Assembly: GCA_030848925.1 (NCBI GenBank)
Contig: JANFFA010000005.1
Span: 186,001-250,000, forward strand
Direction: 5' to 3'
DNA length: 64,000 bases
Origin: Rhodalgimonas zhirmunskyi
GTDB taxonomy: Bacteria; Pseudomonadota; Alphaproteobacteria; Rhodobacterales; Rhodobacteraceae
Position numbers and translations under genes: made by a program. The notes beneath the pieces were generated by a model. It was not told where the DNA came from, did not search any database, and worked only from the letters and a program-made list of their open reading frames with translations. The number at the start of each line of letters is the position of its first letter. Positions within the stretch are counted from its first letter, which is position 1. Below are positions 29,425 through 38,610 of the stretch, in pieces.

Positions 29425-29447
29425 CCTGATTTCAAAAGCTGGGCCGC

Positions 29448-31046
29448 TTAGCCGATGGCGGCGGCTTTCACATCGTCGTCGATGTGGGGCAGGTATTGCT
29501 CGAAATTCTCGGAGAACATCGAAACCAGCTTGGAGGCCTGTGCATCATAGGCGGCCTTGTCGGCCCATGTGGCGCGGGGGTCGAGCAGGGTGGCATCCAC
29601 GCCCGCAACGGTGACCGGCACATCGAAGCCGAAGTTCGGATCCTTGCGGAACGTCGCCTCGTTCAGCGAGCCGTCGAGCGCGGCGGTGAGCAGCGCGCGG
29701 GTCGCCTTGATCGGCATCCGCGAGCCGGTGCCGAAGGCGCCGCCGGTCCAGCCGGTGTTGACCAGCCAGCAGGTGGCGCCGTGCTTGGCGATCTTTTCGC
29801 GCAGCAGGTTGCCGTAGGCCTCGGGGCGGCGCGGCATGAAGGGGGCGCCGAAACAGGTCGAGAAGGTGGGTTCCGGTTCGACAACGCCACGTTCAGTGCC
29901 CGGTGTTTTCGAGGTGAAGCCCGACAGGAAGTGATACATCGCCTGTGCCGGGGTCAGCCGCGCGATCGGCGGCAGGACGCCGTAAGCGTCACAAGTCAGC
30001 AGGATGATGTTTTTCGGGTGGCCGCCAAGCGCGGTATCCGACGCGTTCGAAATCGCTTCGAGCGGGTAGGCGCAGCGCATGTTCTCGGTCAGGCTGGAAT
30101 CCTCGAAATCGAGTTCGAAGGTTTCCTCGTCGTAGACCATGTTTTCGATCACGGTGCCGAACATCGAGCAGGTGGCGTAGATTTCCGGCTCGGCCTCGGC
30201 GCTCAGGTTGATTGTTTTCGCGTAGCAGCCGCCTTCGAAGTTGAAAGTGCCGCGATCCGACCAGCCGTGTTCGTCATCGCCGATGAGCGTGCGCGCGGGG
30301 TCGGCGGAGAGCGTCGTCTTGCCGGTGCCCGACAGGCCGAAGAAGATCGCCGCATCGACCGGGTTGTCCATCGCGTGGTTGGCCGAGCAGTGCATCGGCA
30401 TCACGCCTTTTTCGGGCAACAGGTAGTTCAGCAGGGTGAAGACCGATTTCTTGTTCTCGCCCGCGTATTCAGTGTTGGCGATCAGGATCAGCTTGCGATC
30501 GAAGTTCATCGCGATGACCGTGTCGGAGCGGCAATCGTGACGCTCGGGGTCGGCCTTGAAGCTGGGGCAGTTGATGACGGTGAAATCGGCGAGGTAGCCA
30601 TCGAGCGCATCGCGATCAGGGCGGCGCAGCAAGTGGCGGATGAACAGCCCGTGCCATGCCAGTTCGGTGACCATGCGGACGTTGATCGCGTATTCCGGAT
30701 CAGCGCCGCCGGTGAGGTCCTGTACATAGAAATCGCGGCCCTTCATGTGGGCGAGCATGTCTTCATACAGGCGGTCAAAACCCTCGGGGGACATGGGGGC
30801 ATTATTTTCCCACCAGATGGTATCTTCGACGGAGGGCGTGCGCACGACGTGCTTGTCCTTGGGCGAACGGCCGGTGAACTTGCCGGTGGTGACGAGAAAG
30901 GTGCCGCCCTGTCCGATATGTCCCTCGTCATTTTTGACCGCGGCTTCGATCAGCGCGGGTTCCATGAGGTTGTAATAGACGTCTCCCAGCCCTTCGATAC
31001 CTTGATCTTCGAGCCGGAAATTGGGGTTTACCCGTCCAATCGTCAT
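29448..31046 (-). CDS. pckA: Phosphoenolpyruvate carboxykinase (ATP)
   Basis: Converts oxaloacetate and ATP to phosphoenolpyruvate, the entry to gluconeogenesis. The 532 residues include [15 protein letters not shown], the P-loop [16 protein letters not shown], the metal-binding [11 protein letters not shown] and a C-terminal [18 protein letters not shown] block. The start [10 protein letters not shown] has AGGAG 11 nt upstream; the longer frame adds 56 unrelated residues. It is divergent from chvI, an arrangement conserved in alphaproteobacteria, where ChvG/ChvI is known to influence pckA expression. Confidence 0.98.
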   Translation of the reverse strand: MTIGRVNPNFRLEDQGIEGLGDVYYNLMEPALIEAAVKNDEGHIGQGGTFLVTTGKFTGRSPKDKHVVRTPSVEDTIWWENNAPMSPEGFDRLYEDMLAHMKGRDFYVQDLTGGADPEYAINVRMVTELAWHGLFIRHLLRRPDRDALDGYLADFTVINCPSFKADPERHDCRSDTVIAMNFDRKLILIANTEYAGENKKSVFTLLNYLLPEKGVMPMHCSANHAMDNPVDAAIFFGLSGTGKTTLSADPARTLIGDDEHGWSDRGTFNFEGGCYAKTINLSAEAEPEIYATCSMFGTVIENMVYDEETFELDFEDSSLTENMRCAYPLEAISNASDTALGGHPKNIILLTCDAYGVLPPIARLTPAQAMYHFLSGFTSKTPGTERGVVEPEPTFSTCFGAPFMPRRPEAYGNLLREKIAKHGATCWLVNTGWTGGAFGTGSRMPIKATRALLTAALDGSLNEATFRKDPNFGFDVPVTVAGVDATLLDPRATWADKAAYDAQASKLVSMFSENFEQYLPHIDDDVKAAAIG

Positions 31047-31440
31047 GTCTTTAGTGCTCCTGATGCGCGCGCCAATGCTAGAAATGCTAGATTTCCACGC
31101 GATTATCCTTGGTTTTCCGCAGGCACTCCCCTGCCGCGGTGGGGGCCTCTTAGCATGCGAGCGCGGATTTGGAACAGGTCGGTTTGGCGCAGGGAGGCAT
31201 GTTTGCGCAACCAACGGCGTGAGTTTGCCGGGTTAGCGCCAACAGATTTCATGTGCGTGATCGGCGATGTCCCCATGCGCGCGGCTGAGGTGAGGCATAT
31301 TAGTCATTCCTAAGAGTTTTTCGCGTCACAATCATGGGGAAACGTGGGCTGATTCGCGTTTGGGGATTGATTGGAAAGGCCAAAACGGTGATTGTGCCTG
31401 AAAAAAATAGGCATATTGAGCAGACGAAGGATAACAACAG
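31047..31440. other. Divergent pckA/chvI regulatory region
   Basis: 394 bp with no gene. It must hold both promoters and probably ChvI sites. One GANTC methylation site (GATTC near 31351) and a GTCACA element near 31325 are visible; neither can be assigned with confidence. Confidence 0.5.
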
Positions 31441-32142
31441 ATGTCGAAAATCGCCCTTGTGGACGATGACAGGAACATCCTGACATCGGTGGCCATGACC
31501 CTTGAGGCAGAGGGGTTCGAGGTTGAAACATATCATGACGGACAGCAGGCGCTGGATGCGTTCAATCGCAAACTGCCCGACATGGCCGTACTGGATATCA
31601 AGATGCCGCGCATGGACGGGATGGACCTGCTTCAGCGGCTGCGTCAGAAAACCACCATGCCGGTTATCTTCCTGACGTCGAAAGACGATGAGATCGACGA
31701 GGTTCTCGGCCTGCGTATGGGAGCCGATGACTATGTGAAAAAGCCCTTTTCCCAACGGCTTCTGGTCGAACGTATCCGCGCGCTTCTGCGTCGTCAGGAC
31801 GCGGTCGCCGGGGACGTGGTGGGCGACACCGAAGAAACCAAGGTGATGGAACGCGGCGAATTGCGGATGGATCCGCTGCGCCATTCCGTGGCCTGGAAAG
31901 GGCAGGACGTTTCCCTGACCGTCACCGAATTCCTGCTGCTGCAGGCGCTGGCCCAGCGTCCCGGCTTCGTCAAGAGCCGCGATCAGTTGATGGACGTGGC
32001 CTATGACGATCAGGTCTATGTCGACGACCGCACCATCGACAGCCACATCAAGCGTTTGCGCAAGAAGATGCGCTCGGTCGATCCGGAATTCTCGGCGATT
32101 GAGACGCTCTACGGGATCGGCTACAGGTATAACGAAGAATAA
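31441..32142 (+). CDS. chvI: OmpR-family response regulator ChvI
   Basis: A 233-residue DNA-binding response regulator. The receiver has D8-D10 acidic residues, phospho-acceptor D52 ([13 protein letters not shown]), T79 and K101 (DDYVKKPF). The C-terminal winged helix contains [15 protein letters not shown] and [16 protein letters not shown]. ChvI with its kinase ChvG governs envelope, acid and host-associated responses in alphaproteobacteria. First gene of chvI-chvG-hprK-rapZ-EIIA-HPr. Confidence 0.96.
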   Translation: MSKIALVDDDRNILTSVAMTLEAEGFEVETYHDGQQALDAFNRKLPDMAVLDIKMPRMDGMDLLQRLRQKTTMPVIFLTSKDDEIDEVLGLRMGADDYVKKPFSQRLLVERIRALLRRQDAVAGDVVGDTEETKVMERGELRMDPLRHSVAWKGQDVSLTVTEFLLLQALAQRPGFVKSRDQLMDVAYDDQVYVDDRTIDSHIKRLRKKMRSVDPEFSAIETLYGIGYRYNEE

Positions 32143-32214
32143 TCGTTAACCACGAGGGCTTGCCAGCGGCACGCCCCCGGCGCCGTAAAGGCGCCTTTTG
32201 GCGAAAGGGCTAGC

Positions 32215-33912
32215 GTGCGCGACATGGCGCCAGAACGCGACGGGGACATTGTTCTGGGCGACGATTTCGTCGCCCCGAATGCCACCGTCGATAACGAGCT
32301 TCGCGTGACCCGCGAGAAGCGCGGCTTCTTTTCGCTGCGGGCGTCTCCGCTTGCCCGCAAGATCATCACCTTCAACCTGATCGCCCTCAACATTCTGGTT
32401 GCGGGGATCCTCTACCTGAATTCCTCGCGCGATGGGCTTGCGTTGCAACGCGCGCGTGGGCTGATGGGTGAGGCCGAGCTGATCGCCGACGTGTTCGAGG
32501 CCAAGCTGCCGCAGGGTGTGCCTGTCAACTTGGCGGCGGCGGATGGGATCCAAGTTGACGAGACGCTTCAGGGGCTTGACCTGAGGCGCGGGGTGCAAGC
32601 CTTTGTCTTTGATCCGCAAGGCACGCTGATCGGAACGGTCGGTGGGCGGGGCCTGCCATCTTCGTTGATGAAGGACGACAACAGCAATACCCAGACCTAC
32701 CTGACCGACGGTTTGAGTTGGGTTTGGGATAAGCTGAAATATATGTTTACCGGCGAACGCGCCGCTCCACCGTTGATCCCGGTGGCCGATCAGGCAGCGC
32801 AATTGGTGCCGGCGACGATCGCCGCGGGCAGCCAGGTGGCCCCGGGGGGCACTGGTGATGGCCGGGTGTTCACGGTGGCGACGCCGGTTGTTCATGATGG
32901 GGTTTCGGTGGCCGTGGTGGCGCTTGCCGCGACCTCGGGCGAGATCGACAAGCTGGTGCGGGCCGAGCGAGAGCGGGTGTTGCAGATGTTCATCGTCGGC
33001 ACGCTGGTGTCGATCGGGCTGAGCCTTGTTCTGGCCTCGACCATTGCCAACCCGATCTCCGACCTCGCGGCCGCCGCCGAGTTGAGCCGCGACCGCGACG
33101 GCAACAAGCGCAGCACGGGCCGCATCCGCATTCCCGACCTGACCGCGCGCCCCGACGAGATCGGGCGACTGTCCGGCGCCCTGCGCGGTATGGTGAGCGC
33201 GCTTTACGGGCGGATCGACAGCAACGAACAATTTGCCGCCGACGTGGCCCACGAGATCAAGAACCCGCTGGCGTCATTGCGCAGCGCGGTCGGCAGCCTG
33301 CGGATGGTGAAGAAGGAAGAGCATCGCGAAAAGCTGCTTGATGTGATCGAACATGACGTGCGCCGTCTTGATCGGTTGGTGAGCGATATTTCCAATGCAT
33401 CGCGGCTCGACAGTGAATTGGTGAAGGAAGAGCAAGAAAGCTTTGATTTGATCAAGATGCTTTCGAACCTGACCGAGTTCCTGGGCCAGGACGCCAAGAA
33501 AAAGGGCGTCGATTTCATTTCGGATATGCCGAGCAAGCCGGTTGTCATCAACGGGTTGGAAGCGCGGTTGGCGCAGGTGTTCGTGAACCTGATTACCAAT
33601 GCGATCAGCTTCTGCGAGGATGGCGATGCGATCCGCGTCTGGGCGCGGCAGCGTGAAAACCGGGTGCTTGTCGTGGTCGAGGATACCGGCCCGGGCATCC
33701 CCGAAGAAGCGCTGACCAAGATTTTCAAGCGGTTCTATTCCGAACGCCCCGAGGGCCAGTTCGGCAACAACTCGGGCCTTGGTCTTGCCATTTCGAAGCA
33801 GATCGTCGAGGCGCATGACGGTGTGATCTGGGCCGAGAACATTCGCCCGACCGATGCCGACATCACCAGCGAACCGCTGGGTGCGCGGTTCGTCGTGGGT
33901 CTGCCCGTCTGA
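32215..33912 (+). CDS. chvG: Sensor histidine kinase ChvG
   Basis: A 565-residue membrane sensor kinase. Two transmembrane segments (IITFNLIALNILVAGILYL and MFIVGTLVSIGLSLVLAS) bracket a ~190-residue periplasmic sensor domain. HAMP follows, then the H-box DVAHEIKNPLASL, N-box VFVNLITNAISF, G1 VEDTGPGIPEE and G2 NNSGLGLAISKQIVEAH. In relatives the periplasmic regulator ExoR restrains ChvG; no exoR is in this window. The GTG at 32215 or ATG at 32224 may start translation. 72 bp after chvI. Confidence 0.96.
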   Translation: MRDMAPERDGDIVLGDDFVAPNATVDNELRVTREKRGFFSLRASPLARKIITFNLIALNILVAGILYLNSSRDGLALQRARGLMGEAELIADVFEAKLPQGVPVNLAAADGIQVDETLQGLDLRRGVQAFVFDPQGTLIGTVGGRGLPSSLMKDDNSNTQTYLTDGLSWVWDKLKYMFTGERAAPPLIPVADQAAQLVPATIAAGSQVAPGGTGDGRVFTVATPVVHDGVSVAVVALAATSGEIDKLVRAERERVLQMFIVGTLVSIGLSLVLASTIANPISDLAAAAELSRDRDGNKRSTGRIRIPDLTARPDEIGRLSGALRGMVSALYGRIDSNEQFAADVAHEIKNPLASLRSAVGSLRMVKKEEHREKLLDVIEHDVRRLDRLVSDISNASRLDSELVKEEQESFDLIKMLSNLTEFLGQDAKKKGVDFISDMPSKPVVINGLEARLAQVFVNLITNAISFCEDGDAIRVWARQRENRVLVVVEDTGPGIPEEALTKIFKRFYSERPEGQFGNNSGLGLAISKQIVEAHDGVIWAENIRPTDADITSEPLGARFVVGLPV

Positions 33913-33919
33913 GGCGGGG

Positions 33920-34342
33920 ATGGCCGCACCGGAAACCCTTCACGCAACCGCCGTTTCCTGTCAGGGCCGTGCCGCGCTGATCATCGGCCCGTCGGGCAGC
34001 GGCAAGTCGGCCTTGGCGCTGGAGTTGATGGCGCGGGGGGCGGGGTTGATCGCGGATGACCGGGTGATCGTGACGTTGCAAGACGGCGCGGTGATCGCCA
34101 GCGCGCCCGCTGCAATCGCGGGACGGATCGAGGCGCGTTTCGTGGGTCTGTTGCGGGCCGAGGCCGCCGCGCCCGCGCCGGTCGCGTTGATCGTCGACAT
34201 GGGGCAGGGGGAGAGCGAGCGCCTGCCGCCGCAGCGCAGCAAGAAAGTCATGGGCATCACGCTCCCCTTGGTTCACAATATCGACAAGCCCTATTTCCCC
34301 GCCGCGATTCTGCAATATTTGAAGGCAGGAAGACGCGATTGA
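33920..34342 (+). CDS. hprK: HPr kinase/phosphorylase, short alphaproteobacterial form
   Basis: Phosphorylates HPr on its regulatory serine. The 140-residue protein is the catalytic domain alone, the form usual in alphaproteobacteria: P-loop IIGPSGSGKSALA at 22-34, LIADDRV with the catalytic Asp, and the HprK signature near KKVMGITLPLVHNID. The start lies 8 bp after chvG. Its substrate HPr is encoded 1.4 kb downstream in the same operon. Confidence 0.95.
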   Translation: MAAPETLHATAVSCQGRAALIIGPSGSGKSALALELMARGAGLIADDRVIVTLQDGAVIASAPAAIAGRIEARFVGLLRAEAAAPAPVALIVDMGQGESERLPPQRSKKVMGITLPLVHNIDKPYFPAAILQYLKAGRRD

Positions 34343-34383
34343 TTGGGCAAAACAATTGATCCAGAGTTATTTCCGGAGGCGAC

Positions 34384-35298
34384 ATGGACGGCCCCAGCAG
34401 CGAAATCGAGATTGGCAGTTCCGGGCAGCCCACGGCGCGTTGCGTGATGGTGACCGGTCCATCCGGCGCGGGCCGGTCGACCGCGATCCGTTGTCTTGAG
34501 GATCTGGGCTACGAGGCGATCGACAACCTGCCGCTTTCGCTGATCCCGCGGCTGATTGACAGCACGGTGAGTGGGCGGCCATTGGCGCTTGGGATCGATG
34601 CGCGTAACCGCGAATTTTCGGCCAATGGCTTGATCGAGATTATCGACCGGTTTCATGATCGCCACGACCGAGCGCTCGAGGTGCTTTACCTCGATGCGCG
34701 TGAGGACGTCCTGTTGCGCCGCTTTTCCGAGACCCGCCGCCGCCACCCGATGGCCCCGGCCGAAAGCCCCGACGAGGGGATTGCGCGCGAGTTTGACCTG
34801 CTTGTGCCGATCCGGGCGCGGGCCGATATCCTGATCGACACCAGTGAGTTGACGCCGCATGACCTGCGCGCCGAGGTCGAACGCTGGTTTGCCGGGCGTG
34901 AGGGCGGGCGGCTTGCGGTTTCGGTCAATTCGTTTTCCTACAAGCGGGGCCTGCCGCGCGGCATCGACATGGTGTTCGACTGCCGGTTCCTGCGCAATCC
35001 TTACTGGGACGAGGGTTTGCGGGGGTTGAACGGGATGGATTCGCAGGTGCAGGCCTATGTGCGCGAGGATCCGCGCTATGACCCGTTTTTCGACAAGGTT
35101 CGCGGCCTGGTTGAATTGCTGCTTCCGGCCTATGCCGAAGAGGGCAAGGCGCACCTCTCGATCGGCTTTGGCTGCACCGGCGGGCAACACAGATCGGTCA
35201 CGTTGACTGAAAACCTGTCACAGACCCTTGCGGAGGACGGCTGGCAAGTGTCAATTAGACATCGCGAATTGGAGCGCAAGCGGGCCGAGGGGCCCTGA
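34384..35298 (+). CDS. rapZ: RapZ / YvcJ-family nucleotide-binding protein
   Basis: A 304-residue P-loop protein of the RapZ/YvcJ family, known in enterobacteria as an adapter that presents the sRNA GlmZ to RNase E; in alphaproteobacteria the RNA role is unproven. GPSGAGRS at 25-32 is the Walker A loop, with Arg31 where the family usually has Lys. [21 protein letters not shown] and the C-terminal [17 protein letters not shown] are diagnostic. The operon context with PTS proteins is typical. Confidence 0.95.
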   Translation: MDGPSSEIEIGSSGQPTARCVMVTGPSGAGRSTAIRCLEDLGYEAIDNLPLSLIPRLIDSTVSGRPLALGIDARNREFSANGLIEIIDRFHDRHDRALEVLYLDAREDVLLRRFSETRRRHPMAPAESPDEGIAREFDLLVPIRARADILIDTSELTPHDLRAEVERWFAGREGGRLAVSVNSFSYKRGLPRGIDMVFDCRFLRNPYWDEGLRGLNGMDSQVQAYVREDPRYDPFFDKVRGLVELLLPAYAEEGKAHLSIGFGCTGGQHRSVTLTENLSQTLAEDGWQVSIRHRELERKRAEGP

Positions 35299-35365
35299 TA
35301 CGCGTCTCCTCAAGACGCCGCTCCCTGTTCACTCGGGGACGCGGGAAGGCAAAGGGAAGACCGGC

Positions 35366-35758
35366 TTGATCGGTATCGTGATCGTTGCACATGGCGGGCT
35401 GGCGCGGGAATATCGCGCCGCGATGGAACACGTGGTGGGTGTGCAAAAGGGCGTGCAAGCGGTCTCGATCGCCGCCGATTGCGATCGTGGTTCAAAGCAA
35501 TCCGAGATTTGCGAGGCGGCAAATGCCGTTGATACGGGCGACGGGGTTGTCGTCGTGGTCGATATGTTCGGCGGCTCGCCATCGAACCTTTCGCTCATGG
35601 CCTGTGCGCAGGATGACCGGCGAATCCTGTACGGGGCGAACCTGCCGATGCTGATCAAACTTGCCAAATCCCGCGATCTCGAATTGGCCGAAGCGGTCAG
35701 GCTGGCGAAAGACGCCGGGCGGAAATATATTGACAGTCAGACGATTTCAACGGATTGA
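35366..35758 (+). CDS. PTS EIIA component, mannose family (ManX-like)
   Basis: A 130-residue EIIA-Man domain protein. With the TTG start at 35366 the protein begins M-IGIVIVAHGGLA, placing the phosphorylatable His at position 9 as in the family; AGGGAAG lies ~9 nt upstream. VVVVVDMFGGSPSN is the second conserved block. There are no EIIB/C/D transporter genes, so this is a regulatory phosphorelay protein receiving phosphate from HPr, as in other alphaproteobacteria. The longer frame that overlaps rapZ gives an implausible N-terminus. Confidence 0.92.
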   Translation: MIGIVIVAHGGLAREYRAAMEHVVGVQKGVQAVSIAADCDRGSKQSEICEAANAVDTGDGVVVVVDMFGGSPSNLSLMACAQDDRRILYGANLPMLIKLAKSRDLELAEAVRLAKDAGRKYIDSQTISTD

Positions 35759-35767
35759 GCCGACCTC

Positions 35768-36046
35768 ATGAGTGACAAGACGCATCGCAAGTTGAAGATC
35801 GTGAATGAAAAGGGCTTGCATGCCCGTGCTTCGGCCAAACTGGTCGAGGTGGTGGAAGGGTTTGACGCACGTGCCGAAATCGGACGCGATGGGTTGAGTG
35901 CTGGCGGTGACAGCATCATGGGTCTTTTGATGTTGGCAGCGTCGAAAGGAACCACTATTGACGTTCAGACGTCAGGCCCCGACGCCGAAGCCTTGGCCGA
36001 TGCCCTCGAGGTCTTGGTCGCCGATAAGTTCGGGGAAGAAATGTAA
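35768..36046 (+). CDS. ptsH: HPr phosphocarrier protein
   Basis: A 92-residue HPr. NEKGLHARASAKL carries the phosphorylatable His18, and GGDSIMGLLMLAASKGT carries Ser49, equivalent to the Ser46 target of HprK. The two upstream partners HprK and EIIA are in the same operon; enzyme I is not in the window. Ends the PTS block; an acyltransferase frame begins immediately after the stop. Confidence 0.96.
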   Translation: MSDKTHRKLKIVNEKGLHARASAKLVEVVEGFDARAEIGRDGLSAGGDSIMGLLMLAASKGTTIDVQTSGPDAEALADALEVLVADKFGEEM

Positions 36047-37042
36047 TTGCCTCCACCGCACTCTCTGAGAGTGGACGGGCTTGCCAGAACGAACGGGGAT
36101 CTTCGCTTGGTCGACGAGGTTCGGGACAGACACGACGGTCAATCCAGCACTCCCCATCGCAGCAATGCGGCGCGGGACCCACGCTTGCCCAGTTCGCCAG
36201 TGGTGCCGGATACGAGCGAAGTCGTACATGATCGGCGCAGTCTGACCTATGCGAACAGCTTTGACAGCCCGCTAAAATCGACCACGATCCGCGCAGTGGA
36301 ATGGATGAGCGGCAAGCTTGCCATCATCCGCATGGTGCGCCGCTTCGAGAAGATGGGCGCGCCACGCGGGCAGGCCTTCTGGCCAGCGGCGCTGAACGTG
36401 ATGGGCATTGACCTGCAAACCCCCGATGAAGAACTGGCGCGTATCCCGAAAACGGGGCCGGTGGTTCTGGTCGCCAACCATCCGCATGGCCTGACCGACG
36501 GGATGATCCTTGCGGATCTGATCGGGCGGGTGCGGCCCGACTACAAAATCCTGACCCGCGCACTTTTGACCGGGATCGACGAGGTGGCCTCGTCCTTCAT
36601 GATCCCGGTGCCCTTTCCTTACGACCCGGAAGCCCAGCAGAAATATGTCGAGATGCGACGTCAGGCGATGGCGCACCTCAAAGCCGGGGGGTTGATCACG
36701 CTGTTTCCCTCGGGCGTCGTTGCCTCTTCAGATACCATGTTCGGCCCAGTGATCGAGCGCGAGTGGAACGTCTTTACAGCGCAAATGATCCGCCGCTCTG
36801 GCGCGCAGGTGGTGCCGGTCAGGTTCCCCGGAGCTAACAGTCGCCTTTACCATGTTGCCAATCGGTTTTCGGCCACGCTGCGCCAAGGCCTCCTGCTGCA
36901 TGAAATCGTGAAAAGCTGCAACAAACCGCACAAGCCGGTCATCGGTCACCCGATCACGGATGAAGAGCGCGCGTTGGTCGAAACTGACCCGCGCGGTTTC
37001 ATGAATTGGCTGCGCGCGCATACCCTTTCGCTCGAAAGCTGA
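36047..37042 (+). CDS. 1-acyl-glycerol-3-phosphate acyltransferase-like protein
   Basis: An acyltransferase with the PlsC-type motif NHPHGLTDG (NHxxxxD) and FPSGVVASS in the place of the EGTRS block, expected to acylate a lysophospholipid at the inner membrane. The frame opens with TTG at 36047 directly after the HPr stop and would give 331 residues, but the first ~65 are polar, repeat-free and unlike the family, and codon usage there is poorer in GC at third positions. The family-like part begins near LTYANSFDSPLKS. A GTG at 36200 is an alternative start with a weak ribosome binding site. Function confidence is higher than start confidence. Confidence 0.82.
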   Translation: MPPPHSLRVDGLARTNGDLRLVDEVRDRHDGQSSTPHRSNAARDPRLPSSPVVPDTSEVVHDRRSLTYANSFDSPLKSTTIRAVEWMSGKLAIIRMVRRFEKMGAPRGQAFWPAALNVMGIDLQTPDEELARIPKTGPVVLVANHPHGLTDGMILADLIGRVRPDYKILTRALLTGIDEVASSFMIPVPFPYDPEAQQKYVEMRRQAMAHLKAGGLITLFPSGVVASSDTMFGPVIEREWNVFTAQMIRRSGAQVVPVRFPGANSRLYHVANRFSATLRQGLLLHEIVKSCNKPHKPVIGHPITDEERALVETDPRGFMNWLRAHTLSLES

Positions 37043-37147
37043 GCGCTGTTTTTAGAAAATGGGCGCTACCGCGCGCTCTTTCTTCAGGCAGTGCATCGGT
37101 GCCACCATACTCAAAATCTTTGTTCTGCGTGCGGACCGGCGTTTTGA

Positions 37148-37172
37148 TCGGGTATTTCCAGCCATGAAAGAA
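37148..37172 (+). repeat. Intergenic repeat core, N6 variant
   Basis: CGGGTATTT-N6-ATGAAAG matches the 47.76 kb copy. It is paired with an inverted copy 35 bp downstream. Confidence 0.7.
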
Positions 37173-37204
37173 CGCGGTTTGAAGGAAAGGGCCTGCGATG
37201 TTCT

Positions 37205-37260
37205 TTCTTGGCTAAAAGTACCCCGGGGGTGAGCCCGCAGGGCGAGGGGGCAGCGCCCCC
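37205..37260. repeat. Intergenic repeat, inverted copy with GGGGGC hairpin
   Basis: TTCTTGGCTAAAAGTACC then CCGGGGG is a reverse core. It is followed by GCCCGCAGGGC and the perfect hairpin GGGGGC-AGC-GCCCCC at 37246-37260. It lies between the acyltransferase end and the lipoprotein operon start, where it could terminate or insulate transcription. Confidence 0.82.
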
Positions 37261-37317
37261 TTTCCACGGCCTTCGTTTTGCGCAAGTCTGAAGACGAGTG
37301 AAATAGAGGAAACAGTA

Positions 37318-37713
37318 ATGCCGCGCTTATGCCTGCAAATGAGGCCTGTCGCCTGTATCGTGGCAAGTTTGGTGGCAGGTGTTCTTCTTACAGCCTGTCA
37401 GCCGTCTTTGAGTGAATCAAATGGATCTATGGTCGAAAGTGCCGCTGGCGACGTGGAGGAGTTCGGCGCCAAGGGCGAAGCCTGTCTTGCAGAAGGCGGG
37501 CGTCCGGGCCGTGGCGGTTTGTGGCCTGACATGGTTTGTTTCCACGACAACGAGGATGCGGGCAAGGCATGTACCCGGGCTTCGGAGTGCACGGGTGTCT
37601 GTGTGGTGCAGTATCCAAGCGGCAACGGGCAGTGTTCGGCCGTGCGGCCGATGTTTGGTTGCTATGAATTTTTCGATGATGAAGGGGAGAAGGCACAGAT
37701 ATGCACGGATTGA
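37318..37713 (+). CDS. Cys-rich lipoprotein, unknown function
   Basis: A 131-residue protein with a lipoprotein signal (VASLVAGVLLTAC). The mature part has about ten cysteines in the pattern GEACLAEGG, MVCFHD, GKACTRASECTGVCVVQ, GQCSAVRPMFGCYEF and QICTD, suggesting a disulfide-bonded periplasmic domain. Function unknown; it resembles small conserved lipoproteins of Roseobacters. Its end overlaps the next gene by 13 bp. Confidence 0.82.
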   Translation: MPRLCLQMRPVACIVASLVAGVLLTACQPSLSESNGSMVESAAGDVEEFGAKGEACLAEGGRPGRGGLWPDMVCFHDNEDAGKACTRASECTGVCVVQYPSGNGQCSAVRPMFGCYEFFDDEGEKAQICTD

Positions 37714-38108
37714 AAAAAGGCGGTATTCTGGGTGTGATTTTGGCTATCGGCGCTGCTGCACCGATTGCGGCGCAGGACTGGTGGGAAGGGGCCTGGGCCT
37801 CTGACAGGGGTGAGTGCCGCAAGGTCGGCCTGATCGGCAAGGCAGAGGTGGCAGCGTTCTTGCTGAACAAGGAGGGGTTCCAGGGCTATGAGAACGGGTG
37901 TTCAGTGCTGTCCTGGCACGCATTGCCAGAGGCGAACGCGGTTTCGCTCACCTTGTCGTGCATGGGTGAGGGGCAGAGATACCGCGCCGGGTGGATCGTG
38001 ATGCGGGCGGGAGAGGATACTGCTTGGTTCTGGAGCGGGGCGGGCGCGCCGGATCTGCGGTATCGCTGCCCGCGAGGGTCAAACGACTGGCTCGAGCGCG
38101 GGAAGTGA
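37701..38108 (+). CDS. Secreted hypothetical protein (135 aa)
   Basis: Signal peptide GGILGVILAIGAAAPIAAQ, probably cleaved at AAQ|DWW. The mature ~110 residues start with DWWEGAWASDRGECRKVG and contain four cysteines. Predicted beta-rich. No family recognised. Coupled to the preceding lipoprotein and, by a GTGA overlap, to the lipocalin gene. Confidence 0.75.
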   Translation: MHGLKKGGILGVILAIGAAAPIAAQDWWEGAWASDRGECRKVGLIGKAEVAAFLLNKEGFQGYENGCSVLSWHALPEANAVSLTLSCMGEGQRYRAGWIVMRAGEDTAWFWSGAGAPDLRYRCPRGSNDWLERGK

Positions 38109-38608
38109 GACGCCGCGCGCTTTTGTCCGGGGCGGTGTCGGGGGCGGCTTTGGTGCTGCTCTCCGGATGCGTAGAACGGGATCAACAGGTTTCACCTTCT
38201 GCAGCGGTTTATCGCGATCCGGCGGCACCTTTCGGGGCGGTTTTACGTCTTGACCCGGCGCGCTTTGCAGGGGCTTGGGACGTGGTTGGTGCGATCGGCG
38301 CCCCGCCGGGTGGGCGGCAAATCTGGACTGCGGGTCCCGGACACTTGCAGTTGGTGCAGGGCGGCGGCGGGATTGCCCCCGGGGTCTATGCCACCGACAA
38401 GCCCGGGCGCCTTCGCCCTCAGAAGGGCGAGGTGATCTGGGTGTTGTGGGTGGATGACGGGCATCGCACCGCCGTTCTTTCCGTGCCATCGGGGCGCTGG
38501 GCGCTGATCCTGAACCGGGGCAAGCGCATTCCGGCGGACAGGCGGCGCGCGGCGCTGGACATTCTGGACTGGTCAGGGTTCGATCTGGCCAGTTTGCGAG
38601 AGGGATAA
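38105..38608 (+). CDS. Lipocalin-like lipoprotein
   Basis: A 167-residue lipoprotein (AALVLLSGC lipobox) with a Blc-type lipocalin domain beginning LDPARFAGAWDVVGAIG, the place of the usual GxW motif, followed by alternating strands up to the C-terminal WALILNRGKRIPADRRRAAL. Bacterial lipocalins bind lipids in the envelope. The GTG start at 38105 overlaps the previous stop. The carnitine dehydrogenase gene starts 3 bp downstream. Confidence 0.83.
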   Translation: MRRRALLSGAVSGAALVLLSGCVERDQQVSPSAAVYRDPAAPFGAVLRLDPARFAGAWDVVGAIGAPPGGRQIWTAGPGHLQLVQGGGGIAPGVYATDKPGRLRPQKGEVIWVLWVDDGHRTAVLSVPSGRWALILNRGKRIPADRRRAALDILDWSGFDLASLREG

Positions 38609-38610
38609 GC

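Noticed and set aside
29484-31313. 609-codon open frame antisense to pckA
   Set aside because: Same explanation; pckA is complete and well conserved on the minus strand.
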